The notes below the pieces were generated by a model. The model was not told the DNA's origin and did not search any database. It was given only the letters and a program-made list of their open reading frames with translations. Shown here piece after piece: positions 54,877 through 63,756 of a stretch of DNA of 64,000 bases. Location of the stretch: assembly GCA_035268885.1 (NCBI GenBank), contig DATFKA010000072.1, positions 1 through 64,000 of the forward strand, in the 5' to 3' direction. The stretch comes from DATFKA01 sp035268885. GTDB taxonomy: Bacteria; Bacteroidota; Bacteroidia; Chitinophagales; Saprospiraceae. Position 1 is the first letter of the stretch, and every line of letters begins with the position of its first letter. The position numbers and the translations under genes were made by a program.

Positions 54877-54913
54877 TCTATCCCGGCTTAAGAAATTAAA
54901 AAGTAAGCCTGCC

Positions 54914-56341
54914 CTATGGAAAGATACCCAGGGTTAGATAATCGTTACTGATCTTGCGAATAGCGGTAACAAAAGCCGCGGTTCGCAGATCCTGGATTTC
55001 CGGCTTTTCTTCCATTATTCCTCTGATCTCCCGGTAAGCCCCAACCATAGTTTCTTCCAGTCCCGAACGTACCAGATCGATCTCATCGGCTCCTTTGATA
55101 ATGCTTTTCTCCCGATCGGCAATGGGTTTACCCGTTTTTGATTCGATCAGTCCAACCAGGGAGTGATACTGATTTTGATCGAAGCGCTTTTGCAAGCGGC
55201 CAAAACGAATATGTGACAGGTTTTTCAACCACTCAAAGTAGGAGACCGTCACCCCGCCCGCATTTAGATAAAGGTCTGGAATGATCATCCTCCCCTTCTT
55301 CAGTAAAATTTCTTCGGCCGGGGCGGTAACCGGACCGTTGGCCGCTTCGGCAATAATCTTCGCCTTGATGTCATGTGCATTGCTGCTGGTAATTTGATTT
55401 TCCAGTGCAGCCGGAATCAGGATATCACATTCAAACTCCAGTCCTTTGTGGCGCTTATCCTGACCCAGCACTTCTACGCCGGGATAATTAAGAATAGTTT
55501 TGTGTTCCTCCCGGTGTTTCAGTAAGTCAAAAATATCAATGCCGTCGGCTTTATAGATCGCACCTTCGGCCTCAGCGACGCCCACCATTTTTGCCTTACC
55601 TTCCTCCTGTAAAATTTTGGCTGCGTAGGAACCTACGTTACCCAGACCCTGTACGACAAAAGTTTTATCGGCTACCCCTTTCTTTAAGCCCAGGCGCTCC
55701 ATATCTACTTCTACTTCGCAAGCCTCCCGAATACCGTAAAACACCCCACGACCGGTTGCTTCTTCGCGACCCCGGATACCATTTTGGCCAACTGGTTTAC
55801 CCGTTACACAGCCGGCGGCATTGATGTCCGTTTCGTTAAAGGTACGGTAGGTATCATAGATCCAGGCCATTTCCCGGGCTCCCGTACCATAGTCTGGTGC
55901 CGGTACATCTACCCCGGGACCGATCAGGTTACGTTTGATCAACTCCGACGTGTAGCGACGTGTGATCCGCTCCAACTCGTCTGGTTTATAATCGCGGGGA
56001 GTGATTTTCACCCCACCCTTAGCGCCGCCGAAGGGAACGTCTACGATGGCACATTTGTAGGTCATCAGGGTAGCCAGGGCCATTACCTCTTCCTGGTTTA
56101 CGTGACTGCTGTAACGAATCCCTCCTTTGGTTGGTGAACGGTGGTGGCTGTGTTGTACCCGGTAAGCTTCGATGGTTTTCACAGAATCACCAATCTTTAC
56201 CGGAAAATGCATCCGGTAGACGGCATTACAGACTTTAATTTGTCTTAAGAGCCCATCCGGTAATCCCGTATGGGGAGCAGCTTTCTCGAAGTAGTGCTGC
56301 ACACTATCGTAAAAGCTGGAAATAGATTTTGGTTCAGACAT
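54914..56341 (-). CDS. gdhA: Glu/Leu/Phe/Val-type dehydrogenase, probably glutamate dehydrogenase
   Basis: 475 residues, cytoplasmic. The substrate-binding segment has PFGGAKGGVKI with the catalytic Lys region, and GPGVDVPAPDYGTGAREMAW follows. The Rossmann part begins VVQGLGNVGSYAA. PTKGGIRYSS near 75 is also diagnostic. The size and motifs fit glutamate dehydrogenase, which interconverts 2-oxoglutarate plus ammonia and glutamate; an acidic residue after the GxGxxG fold decides NAD or NADP and I do not call it. Its start overlaps the end of ccmD by 8 bases, so it belongs to the haem-export operon, an unexpected partner. Confidence 0.93.
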   Translation of the reverse strand: MSEPKSISSFYDSVQHYFEKAAPHTGLPDGLLRQIKVCNAVYRMHFPVKIGDSVKTIEAYRVQHSHHRSPTKGGIRYSSHVNQEEVMALATLMTYKCAIVDVPFGGAKGGVKITPRDYKPDELERITRRYTSELIKRNLIGPGVDVPAPDYGTGAREMAWIYDTYRTFNETDINAAGCVTGKPVGQNGIRGREEATGRGVFYGIREACEVEVDMERLGLKKGVADKTFVVQGLGNVGSYAAKILQEEGKAKMVGVAEAEGAIYKADGIDIFDLLKHREEHKTILNYPGVEVLGQDKRHKGLEFECDILIPAALENQITSSNAHDIKAKIIAEAANGPVTAPAEEILLKKGRMIIPDLYLNAGGVTVSYFEWLKNLSHIRFGRLQKRFDQNQYHSLVGLIESKTGKPIADREKSIIKGADEIDLVRSGLEETMVGAYREIRGIMEEKPEIQDLRTAAFVTAIRKISNDYLTLGIFP

Positions 56342-56549
56342 CGTCGTTGTTAATTTGGTTTTCTAATTTGGTTAGTTTTCTATCTAAATACATTAAGAAG
56401 GCTACAATACCGACAAAAATGGCCACAATAACGGCCACTACTACGTAAATCTTTCCGGAACTGCGCATAAAATCGCCGCCGGATTGCGCATTCAATAATG
56501 TACTGGCACTCAGCAACAACAGGGCGGTAAAAAGTAACGGACGTATCAT
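56334..56549 (-). CDS. ccmD: CcmD-like small membrane protein
   Basis: 71 residues. A signal-like N-terminus (LLLLSASTLLNAQ) is followed by one membrane helix (KIYVVVAVIVAIFVGIVAFL) and a short cytoplasmic tail with LDRKLTKLENQ. In the position after ccmB and ccmC this fits CcmD, which helps release holo-CcmE from the haem exporter. The protein is too small for sequence alone to prove it. The last codons overlap the glutamate dehydrogenase start. Confidence 0.75.
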   Translation of the reverse strand: MIRPLLFTALLLLSASTLLNAQSGGDFMRSSGKIYVVVAVIVAIFVGIVAFLMYLDRKLTKLENQINNDDV

Positions 56550-56678
56550 TAATTTGATGATTAGCGTTGCTCCTCTTCGACTCTATTGGCTAACTGCCAT
56601 GTGCTCAAAAGTCGCAACTTTTTTTATTATTCCAAATATCTTAGTAGACTTAATTATTTCAAGGGTCCCAGGCTGGCT

Positions 56679-57737
56679 TTAATCTTCTTCCAGCACTCGC
56701 TGACGCAAACGCTCGGTCCGGTAAGACAAGCTTGCCATCCAATAGCCCAGTAGAGTCCAGCCAATAATAGCGGGATAGAACACCATGCGCATCGTATTGT
56801 CCAAATCTTCACCACCCAGTGCCGGATTACCTCCGGCTCCAGGATGCAGACTATCGGTCAGACGGGGGATGACGTAGATCAATGGAATTAAAGCCACAAA
56901 GGCAAAGATATTATACACCGCAGCGATCCGGGCGCGTTTTTCCGGGTCTTCAAAACTAGAGCGCAAAATGAAATAAGCCAGATAGATCAACAGGGCGATC
57001 GCGGTCATGTTTTGCTTTACATCCCAGCTCCAAAAGGCGCCCCAGGTATATTTTGCCCAGATGGCTCCGGTGATTAGCCCCAGGATGCCCAAAAGGGTGC
57101 CGATTTGGGTCGTTGCGGCGGCCCGACGATCCAGGTCCAGGTCCTGCTTGCGCAAAAAACGAATACTAAAGACCAGCGAGCCTATGTATAAAAACAACAT
57201 GGCAAACCATAAGGCCACGTGAAAGTAGGTATTGCGAATCCCCTCTTCAAGAATATTCCGAAAGGGGAAAGTCATCCCCTTTTTACTATGCAGCTCTTCA
57301 ATCGGTCGATTGACCCACAACTGTTGACCCATCGAGGGGTCGAGTGAATCCTGGGTAACCACCACCGCACTGGGACGAAGTGAATAGCCGTCGATCTCAT
57401 TGTCCACCACTACCGTGAAATCCTGAACCCGTCGGGAGACCGGCAAGTATTCCGGAATCTGGAAGGAAGCCAATAGCTCCCGGTCGTTTAAGACCTCGAT
57501 CGATGAAGCTGCCAGCGCTTTTTCTTCATCCAGCTTTAGCCAGGCACGGAGGCTGTCTCCCGCTTTGGCGTAATGCGAGTTATAGCCCAATACCTTGACC
57601 TGTGCCGATTGCCCGGTCCGTAGACTGGCCGGTGTCACACTGAGAATTCCCGGTTTCAAAGGCACCATCATTCCCACTGTAAAAGCATAAACCAAAAGCA
57701 GTACGCCCAGTATTTTCCACCAACTTTTATAAATCAT
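56679..57737 (-). CDS. ccmC: CcmC/CcsA-type haem handling protein with inserted periplasmic domain
   Basis: 352 residues, longer than standard CcmC (about 240). After one membrane helix (about 8-25) a soluble region of roughly 130 residues (about 30-160) is inserted, then five to six helices. The tryptophan-rich haem motif is at 232-239 (WGAFWSWD). A conserved-type His precedes it (NTYFHVALWF), and another follows near SLHPGAGG. CcmC loads haem onto the CcmE chaperone in the periplasm. The insertion resembles an Ig-like strand-rich domain. 118 bases separate it from ccmB. Confidence 0.87.
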   Translation of the reverse strand: MIYKSWWKILGVLLLVYAFTVGMMVPLKPGILSVTPASLRTGQSAQVKVLGYNSHYAKAGDSLRAWLKLDEEKALAASSIEVLNDRELLASFQIPEYLPVSRRVQDFTVVVDNEIDGYSLRPSAVVVTQDSLDPSMGQQLWVNRPIEELHSKKGMTFPFRNILEEGIRNTYFHVALWFAMLFLYIGSLVFSIRFLRKQDLDLDRRAAATTQIGTLLGILGLITGAIWAKYTWGAFWSWDVKQNMTAIALLIYLAYFILRSSFEDPEKRARIAAVYNIFAFVALIPLIYVIPRLTDSLHPGAGGNPALGGEDLDNTMRMVFYPAIIGWTLLGYWMASLSYRTERLRQRVLEED

Positions 57738-57855
57738 TCGAAATCCATTTATCCTTTTATCAAAGCCAAACTTGCAAAGCCGGGTTGACTGGCCAGGTGC
57801 CTAAGCTCTGCCTTTAACCTTTTTCCTTTAACCTTTGCCAAAAGCACACCTCCCC

Positions 57856-58515
57856 CTAATCTCTCCACAAAAAGGGATACAAAATTAACGCCATACTCAG
57901 TAATATCATATTAATAGCCACTAATATTAAAATATCATTTTGCAGGTTTTGCGCTTCTACTAATTCCATCGCTGCTCCCGACATTTTAATCAGGGTCATG
58001 ATAATCGGAATGACTAATGGAAAACTTAAAATAGCCATCAAAGTTGAGTTATTATCCGCTTTTCCGGCAATAGCCGCGATAAAAGTAAAAGTCGTGGCAA
58101 AGCCCATACTACCCAAAAAGAGCGCTAACAAGAACAATCCACTATCCTGCACCGGATTTTCACTGATAAATCCAAAAGCCAGCCAGGTGAGCAAGCTCAA
58201 TACCATCAGGAGTAAGGCATTATAAATGACTTTCGACAAAAAGACCGCAATCGGGTGCGCCAGACTATAGTAATACAACTGCTGCTGGCTATTTTCCTGC
58301 ACAAAGCTTTTAACGATCGCGTTTACCGAAGCAAACAGAATAATAATCCAAAAGAGGATATTCCAGATGGCCGGCTCTACATCGATAAAGGCGGCGTAAA
58401 CAATAAAGACCGTAGAGCAAACGTACAATAGTATGCCACTGATCGCATAGCCCATCCGGAATTCCAGAAGGAAGTCTTTTCGGAACAGAATAATGATTTG
58501 ACGAAAAATATCCAT
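57856..58515 (-). CDS. ccmB: CcmB-type haem exporter membrane subunit
   Basis: 219 residues from the ATG at 58515, with six predicted helices. The N-terminal FRKDFLLEFRMGYAISG and the FVQENSQQQLYYYSLAHP block are typical of CcmB. The frame extends three codons to a TTG, but that lies in the promoter. CcmB is the membrane half of the CcmAB transporter used in system I cytochrome c maturation. The CcmA ATPase is not in the window. It heads the ccmB-ccmC-ccmD-gdh operon and is divergent from the amidase with 36 bases between. Confidence 0.85.
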   Translation of the reverse strand: MDIFRQIIILFRKDFLLEFRMGYAISGILLYVCSTVFIVYAAFIDVEPAIWNILFWIIILFASVNAIVKSFVQENSQQQLYYYSLAHPIAVFLSKVIYNALLLMVLSLLTWLAFGFISENPVQDSGLFLLALFLGSMGFATTFTFIAAIAGKADNNSTLMAILSFPLVIPIIMTLIKMSGAAMELVEAQNLQNDILILVAINMILLSMALILYPFLWRD

Positions 58516-58521
58516 AGATTG

Positions 58522-58552
58522 CAAAAATAATGCTCTAATTGTCTAGTACAAA
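58522..58552 (-). promoter_or_regulatory. Promoter of the ccmB operon, possibly leaderless
   Basis: On the minus strand TTTG (58552-58549), 19 bases, TATTTTTG (58529-58522): a full match to the Bacteroidota consensus. The start point should fall at about 58515-58517, at the ccmB ATG itself. The -33 box overlaps the first base of the divergent amidase ATG. Confidence 0.65.
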
Positions 58553-59751
58553 TGCGTCGATTGTTTCTTTTTATTTTCTTTTTGTTTCTGTCCACCTTTT
58601 TGCCCGCCGAGGCCCCGATTGGTTATCTTGAAACCCCTGCGGAGCCAGGTGACGGTATTTACCGACTGATGCGTCGTTACCAGTTGGATGAGTACTCCTG
58701 CAATTTTGAAAAATTCTACGCGCTGAACCAATTAAAGAGTAATGCGCCATTAAAAGCGGGAAAAATATATAAACTCCCCATTTTTGTCTACACCTTTAAC
58801 GGAAGTACCATTCGCTCTACCATCGGGATCGATGACTGGGATCTGGCCCTTGGCATCCAGCGCTACAATGAAGATATGCTCCGCGATGGCCTGCGCCAAA
58901 AATCCTTTAAGGCAAACCGGCTGCTTTGGGTTCCATTTCACACCCTCAACTGTGGCAATCCCGATCTTGACATCCAGACCCCCGAACCCGTCAGTAGCGA
59001 TGCCTATGACCAAATCAGCAATCCCGATGTGCGGACTTTTCCTATTTTTGGCGAAAGCCGGGCCTATACACCACTAAAATCCAATAAACTGCAAGGCCAA
59101 ATTTTTTATATCGTTAGTGGCCACGGTGGCAAAGATAGTGGTGCCCTGGGTAAAAGAGGGGGGAATACCCTGTGCGAAGATGAGTACGCCTACGACGTGG
59201 CCCTCCGACTGTGCCGCAAGTTGATCGAGCACGGAGCCACTGCTTATATGATCATCCGGGACGAAGATGGCATTCGGGACGAAGCCTTTTTGCCCTGCGA
59301 CGAAGATGAGACAGTTTGGGGTGGTGCGCCCGTTCTTCGTCCGCACAAAGGCAGATTATACCAGCGGTCGAATATTATCAATGACCTTTATAAAAAGAAT
59401 AAGGATTTAGGCTTTAGCCAACAAAAGACGATTGTCATTCATGTAGATTCCCGCAGTAAAAACGAGCGGATTCACCTCTTTTTCTACCACCAAAAAGATA
59501 ATGAAACCAGTCGGGAGCTCTCCAAAAAAATGCAACAATCCGTAAAAGCTAATTACGAAAAATACCGGGGAGAAGGTTATTATTCTGGCAAGCTGGCCAC
59601 CAGAGATCTGCATATGCTCCGTGAGGTAGAAGCCCCAACGGTCTATATCGAACTGGCTAATATCCGCAACCCGGCGGACCAACAAAGAATAGTACTGGCC
59701 AGTAATCGGGCATTACTGGCCAGTTGGCTGTTTGAAGGTTTAACGAAGTGA
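58552..59751 (+). CDS. N-acetylmuramoyl-L-alanine amidase (Amidase_3)
   Basis: 399 residues with a signal peptide (LFLFIFFLFLSTFLPAEA). Residues about 25-80 resemble a LysM-like segment (GDGIYRLMRRYQLDEY, NAPLKAGKIYKLP). The zinc amidase domain runs from about 180: IVSGHGGKDSGALG (His), CEDEYAYDVALRL (Glu), TIVIHVDSRSKNE (His) and APTVYIELANIRN (catalytic Glu). It cleaves the amide between muramic acid and the stem peptide in the periplasm, usually for daughter-cell separation or wall turnover. The promoter of the divergent ccm operon overlaps its start. Its stop is 4 bases from that of the OmpA chimera. Confidence 0.9.
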   Translation: MRRLFLFIFFLFLSTFLPAEAPIGYLETPAEPGDGIYRLMRRYQLDEYSCNFEKFYALNQLKSNAPLKAGKIYKLPIFVYTFNGSTIRSTIGIDDWDLALGIQRYNEDMLRDGLRQKSFKANRLLWVPFHTLNCGNPDLDIQTPEPVSSDAYDQISNPDVRTFPIFGESRAYTPLKSNKLQGQIFYIVSGHGGKDSGALGKRGGNTLCEDEYAYDVALRLCRKLIEHGATAYMIIRDEDGIRDEAFLPCDEDETVWGGAPVLRPHKGRLYQRSNIINDLYKKNKDLGFSQQKTIVIHVDSRSKNERIHLFFYHQKDNETSRELSKKMQQSVKANYEKYRGEGYYSGKLATRDLHMLREVEAPTVYIELANIRNPADQQRIVLASNRALLASWLFEGLTK

Positions 59752-59755
59752 TGAT

Positions 59756-62700
59756 CTAATCACTCCCTGTTTTTACTTCGCGATTACTAATCACTTTCAG
59801 TTCTACCCGCTGGTTTTTCAGTCTCCCCTCCGGCGTGTCGTTATCCGCGATGGGATCTCGCTTCCCATAGCCTTTATAGAAGACGCGATAAATGGGAATA
59901 TCTCTTTTCAGTAAATAATCGGCAGTAGATTTGGCCCGGGCCCGGGAGATCCGATCACAATACTCGTCCGGCGGCAGGTTATTGGTATGTCCGCCCAGTT
60001 CTATACTCACGCCCGGCTTGTAAGTCAAGAACTTGTATAATTGCGCCATCACCGGATGGTATTCTTCCTCCAGGTCCGTACTATCCGGCGCGAATTTGAT
60101 ATTGGTCAGGGGAATTCGCTTATCCAATTCAATATTGGTAATGGATAGACCCGGAATCAGGGTCTCCGCCAGGGTATCCCGGTCACTCACCGTACAGCCG
60201 TTGGCATCCGTCACGGATACCTGGTGTACCCCGGTGCGCAGTTGGACTGCCTCCTGGGTGGTCTCCCCGTTATCCCATTTGAACTGATAGGGCTCTCCTC
60301 CCCCCTCCACTTCTACCATCGCGTAGCCATCGGCTTGATTAGCACCAGAGGAAGGGAATGTACGGGTAATCTCTACCAACAGAGGGGAAGGATCAGGTAG
60401 GGTAATTGAGGCACTACTGGTTTGACCAACGGCGTCCGTTACGGTTACACTGTACTCACCACCACTTAATCCGGTGGCAGATTTAGCATCCCCCCCGGTA
60501 GCAGACCAATCGTAACTAAAGGGGCCTTTTCCGCCTTCCAGCGCTACGGTCAAAACCCCGTCGGCATCGCCGGAGCAAGTGACTTGTTTTTCAATCTCCA
60601 GGGTGCTACTCAGCGGCAGCACGTTTTCATCCAGCTCAAAATTAACTTCTGCTGTACACCCAATCGAATCTCTAACCAGAACCATTAGTTCGCCTGGAGC
60701 CAGTTGCTCCGCGGAAGTTCCTTTCTCTCCACTTGACCATTCCACTTCATATGGGGCCGTCCCGCCCTCAATTTGAATCGTTGCTTTCCCGTCCTGCTGA
60801 TTGGTACTGGCGGGTACTTTATCTACCACCGTAGCTTTTAAAGCCGGCGGTGCTTCTAACCTAATACGGGTCGCATAATCATTATTGAGTACATCGGTAA
60901 TGGTAAGGTAATAAGTCCCGGCTGGTAGTTCCGTTCTGCGCTGCCCCTCCTGATCATCACTCCAACGCACCTGATAAGGCGATTTGCCACCAATGGGTTC
61001 AATACTAACGATGCCGGTAGAAACTCCACCACATTTCACTTCTTGTTCAATATTGATATTTGCCGATAATTCCAGGATATTTTCGGTGACTTCCACTCGT
61101 ACGGTCGTTTTACAAGAATTGGCATCGGTCACGGTGATCGTGTACATACCTGCACTAAGTCCTTCCGCCGTGGCTTCCGAATTGCCGTTGTTCCAGGCAT
61201 AAGTGTAGGGCGCCGTCCCGCCGGTCACATTAACCCTGGCGACGCCATCATTGCCATTAGCCGAGGCCGGCTGGGTGACTTGTCCTCCTGCCTTTAAGGC
61301 TTCCGGTTGCGGAATCGTAAAGCTTTTGACGTAAGTCTGTCCAACACCATCGGTTATGGTCACGCTATAGTCTCCAGCGAACTGATTTAAGCCCTGATTA
61401 CCGGAGATCGTATTGGTTGACCAGGCAAATTGATAAGGTCCTTTCCCGCCTTTGGGCTCGATGGTAAAGGAAGCGGCCGGCTGCCCGAAACAATTAATTT
61501 CTTTTGAGTAATTCACCTCCGCATTTAATTCCAGGATATTTTCTTGAAGTACCGCCTCAGCCTGTGCTACACAGGCGGTTATATCGGTAACCGTAACACT
61601 TACCGGGCCCGGGGCTAATTGTCGGGCCGTATCGCGATCCGATTCATTACTCCAGTTGTAAATATAGGGGCCTTTTCCGCCTTCAATTCCTACAATAGCC
61701 ACTCCATCTCTGGCACCTACCGAGGGCGGCGTAAGTATTTCAATACTAGCAGAAAAGGCTTCGGGTTGGGTAATCTCGATATCGGCCGCGGTTTGGTTAC
61801 CCAGAACATCAGAAACGGTTACCGCATAAGTTCCCGCTCCCAGCTCAGACAGGGCCTCTGTGCTCGCCCCGTTACTCCACTCGTAGGTGTAGGGGCCTTT
61901 TCCGCCTGCGGTTTCTACCTGCAGGCTGACGGCTTCTTCTCCATAACATTTAATCTCTCCCGATTGCTGAATTTGAGCACTTAGGGCCCCAATAATCCGC
62001 TCCATCCGGACCTGGGCTACCGTCTGACATCCGTTCTTATCGGTCACCGTTACCTGATGATCCCCTTCGCTGAGCTGGACGGCCGTCTGGGTACGTTCCC
62101 CGTTATCCCACTGGTAAGTATAAGGGGCTAAGCCCTGGGTAACGGTTACTTCGGCCCGACCGTCGTTTTCGTTCAGGCCGGATTCTTTTTCGAGCATGGT
62201 GGCTTCCGCCAAAACCCGCGGATCCGTAATCTCTGCCGTGGCGATCTTCTCCGTACCCCGACTATCCGTTACCGTGACGATATAGGTTCCTTCTCCCAGT
62301 CCAGTGGGGTTTGGACCACTGGCTTTGTCTTCTGCCCACTGGTATTCGAAGGGCTCTACCCCGCCGGTTATCCGAACCGAAAGAGCGGCAGTATTTCCGG
62401 CTTGCTCACAGTCCAGTCCCTTTTCCAGCATGACATTTACCGTCATTGCCGTAGCGGATTCGATCAGGAACAATCCTTTATCATCGGTAGCCACCCAAAT
62501 CGCACCATCCAGATCCGCTTCGATACTATTCGCGAACTGGCTGGTATAATACTGCGCGGGTCCATAAATGGTGTAGTCTTCCGATTCCAGATCAATCCGG
62601 GTGACGATTTCAGTCACAATCCAAAGGAAACCTTCGTTATCAAAGGTAAAATCAATGATGGGGCCATCCAGTGCTGCCTCCGGCAAATCAACCGGCGTCC

Positions 62701-63361
62701 AGACATCTTTTCGGTTCATATAGCCCAATAAGTCGTCGGCCAGTAACCAAATACGGTTATTCAGGTCGATATCGATTTTGGTGAAATTAAAATAGCGTTC
62801 CTCCAGATCCCACTTGTTTTCCTTCCCGAAGAAGATACCATCATTAGTGCCGATCCAGGTATTACCAAAGGGGTCTACAAAAATAGTATTGACCTGATCT
62901 GTTTTTAGCTTACTATTCTTAGAGGTATAACTATCCAGGAGGCTTAGCGTATTCTCATCCGCACGGAGGCGGAAAGCACCACTACTACGTGTACCTAACC
63001 ATAATTCTTTTCGCGTTGCCCGATAATAAGCAGCCGTCAAGGGGTTATCTGCGCTTATGGTCACGCCTATTTCCCGCTCTAACTTTGCTTTATCCAGGAG
63101 TAAGGGGGCATTCCCTCCGGGAATAGCGTACAGGGCTATTTTACCCTCTCCGACGGGAACCTCTTGCCCCAGGGCCTGATCCAGCACCTCAAAGACACCT
63201 TCTTCATTTCCGACCCAGGTACGATTCTCTTCATCGACAAATATATTTTGGATGCTGGCCCGATCACTAACCGCATCGCAACGTACGACACGCATTTCTT
63301 TTTGAGCCCTTAAGCCAGTACTCCACAAAACCAGTAGCAGTATTAAGTAATTTCTCATCAT
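59756..63361 (-). CDS. Chimeric surface protein: propeller, ten SprB-type repeats, OmpA domain
   Basis: 1201 residues, signal peptide ending near LRAQ. Residues about 30-310 hold six W-x-G/A-T propeller repeats (NRTWVGNEEG, KELWLGTRSSG, GNTWIGTNDG, NRIWLLADD, GFLWIVTE, GAIWVATDDKG) of the type found in hybrid two-component sensors. Residues about 312-1060 are ten SprB-type repeats of about 75 residues (GGKGPYTYEWSNG...GTYAVTVSD type). They alternate between two subtypes, one ending in a Pro-containing ITQP-like strand, the other with a NGC-type Cys. Residues about 1083-1195 are an OmpA domain (IELGGHTNN, RARAKSTADYLL, GYGKRDP) that binds peptidoglycan. The combination suggests an anchored adhesin or sensor. 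Confidence 0.92.
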   Translation of the reverse strand: MMRNYLILLLVLWSTGLRAQKEMRVVRCDAVSDRASIQNIFVDEENRTWVGNEEGVFEVLDQALGQEVPVGEGKIALYAIPGGNAPLLLDKAKLEREIGVTISADNPLTAAYYRATRKELWLGTRSSGAFRLRADENTLSLLDSYTSKNSKLKTDQVNTIFVDPFGNTWIGTNDGIFFGKENKWDLEERYFNFTKIDIDLNNRIWLLADDLLGYMNRKDVWTPVDLPEAALDGPIIDFTFDNEGFLWIVTEIVTRIDLESEDYTIYGPAQYYTSQFANSIEADLDGAIWVATDDKGLFLIESATAMTVNVMLEKGLDCEQAGNTAALSVRITGGVEPFEYQWAEDKASGPNPTGLGEGTYIVTVTDSRGTEKIATAEITDPRVLAEATMLEKESGLNENDGRAEVTVTQGLAPYTYQWDNGERTQTAVQLSEGDHQVTVTDKNGCQTVAQVRMERIIGALSAQIQQSGEIKCYGEEAVSLQVETAGGKGPYTYEWSNGASTEALSELGAGTYAVTVSDVLGNQTAADIEITQPEAFSASIEILTPPSVGARDGVAIVGIEGGKGPYIYNWSNESDRDTARQLAPGPVSVTVTDITACVAQAEAVLQENILELNAEVNYSKEINCFGQPAASFTIEPKGGKGPYQFAWSTNTISGNQGLNQFAGDYSVTITDGVGQTYVKSFTIPQPEALKAGGQVTQPASANGNDGVARVNVTGGTAPYTYAWNNGNSEATAEGLSAGMYTITVTDANSCKTTVRVEVTENILELSANINIEQEVKCGGVSTGIVSIEPIGGKSPYQVRWSDDQEGQRRTELPAGTYYLTITDVLNNDYATRIRLEAPPALKATVVDKVPASTNQQDGKATIQIEGGTAPYEVEWSSGEKGTSAEQLAPGELMVLVRDSIGCTAEVNFELDENVLPLSSTLEIEKQVTCSGDADGVLTVALEGGKGPFSYDWSATGGDAKSATGLSGGEYSVTVTDAVGQTSSASITLPDPSPLLVEITRTFPSSGANQADGYAMVEVEGGGEPYQFKWDNGETTQEAVQLRTGVHQVSVTDANGCTVSDRDTLAETLIPGLSITNIELDKRIPLTNIKFAPDSTDLEEEYHPVMAQLYKFLTYKPGVSIELGGHTNNLPPDEYCDRISRARAKSTADYLLKRDIPIYRVFYKGYGKRDPIADNDTPEGRLKNQRVELKVISNREVKTGSD

Positions 63362-63428
63362 GTTTCTTAAATCTTCTTTATAGACTATAAAGTGGTCTAC
63401 ACCCCTTCCTAAACTCCAAAAACGGCAA

Positions 63429-63436
63429 CAAAATTA
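63429..63436 (-). promoter_or_regulatory. Possible -7 box of the chimeric surface protein gene
   Basis: TAATTTTG on the minus strand, about 68 bases before the ATG. The -33 position lacks TTTG. Confidence 0.4.
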
Positions 63437-63559
63437 TATCTTTCAGGTGATTATTACCGATTAATACCCCCGAAAATATACGAGCAATCTGACAACCTAT
63501 ACCCGTCTGCTCTGTTACTCGTGCAGAAAGTAAAATAATTAATTCAATAAAAACCGAGA

Positions 63560-63739
63560 ATGATGTTTGGACTTTTCAAAAAAGACCCGATCAAGCAGTT
63601 AGAGAAAAAATACCAAAAGCTGATGGAAGAGGCGATGCAAATCCAGCGCGGAGGCGATATTAAAGGCTACGCCGCCAAAATGGCCGAAGCCGAAGAAGTA
63701 CAAAAAGAAATTGACCGTCTTCAAGAAGAAAAGAAATAG
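63560..63739 (+). CDS. DUF6435 / Lacal_2735-type small protein
   Basis: 59 residues: two tandem ATGs, then FGLFKKDPIKQLEKKYQ, a helix rich in Lys/Glu, GDIKGYAAKMAEAEEVQKEI and a C-terminal EEKK. It is one long amphipathic helical hairpin, and the sequence fits a small family (DUF6435) that I associate with Bacteroidota and some marine bacteria. No function is known. It is too short for a normal length cut-off and easily missed. The palindromic element starts 17 bases after its stop. Confidence 0.82.
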   Translation: MMFGLFKKDPIKQLEKKYQKLMEEAMQIQRGGDIKGYAAKMAEAEEVQKEIDRLQEEKK

Positions 63740-63756
63740 CAGCCCTCTGAGCCGAC

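Larger units (their letters stand above)
54534..54913. other. AT-rich intergenic region upstream of the Lrp-type gene
   Basis: 380 bases. It contains the dyad at 54623-54635 and the glutamate dehydrogenase terminator at 54839-54876. TTTG followed after 20 bases by TATATTGC on the minus strand (near 54560-54595) is a weak promoter candidate. Nothing coding was seen. Confidence 0.55.

Noticed and set aside
58516..58524. TTG start three codons upstream of the ccmB ATG
   Set aside because: It would lie at or before the predicted transcription start; the ATG at 58515 gives a normal CcmB N-terminus.
61619..61984. 121-codon plus-strand frame with repeated GxFSAFNSY-like pieces
   Set aside because: The periodicity is the antisense shadow of the SprB-type repeats of the minus-strand protein.
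59756..63361. Tandem DNA repeats or phase-variable region
   Set aside because: The ten SprB-type units are similar only at protein level; no long identical DNA stretches were seen, so recombinational variation is not supported.
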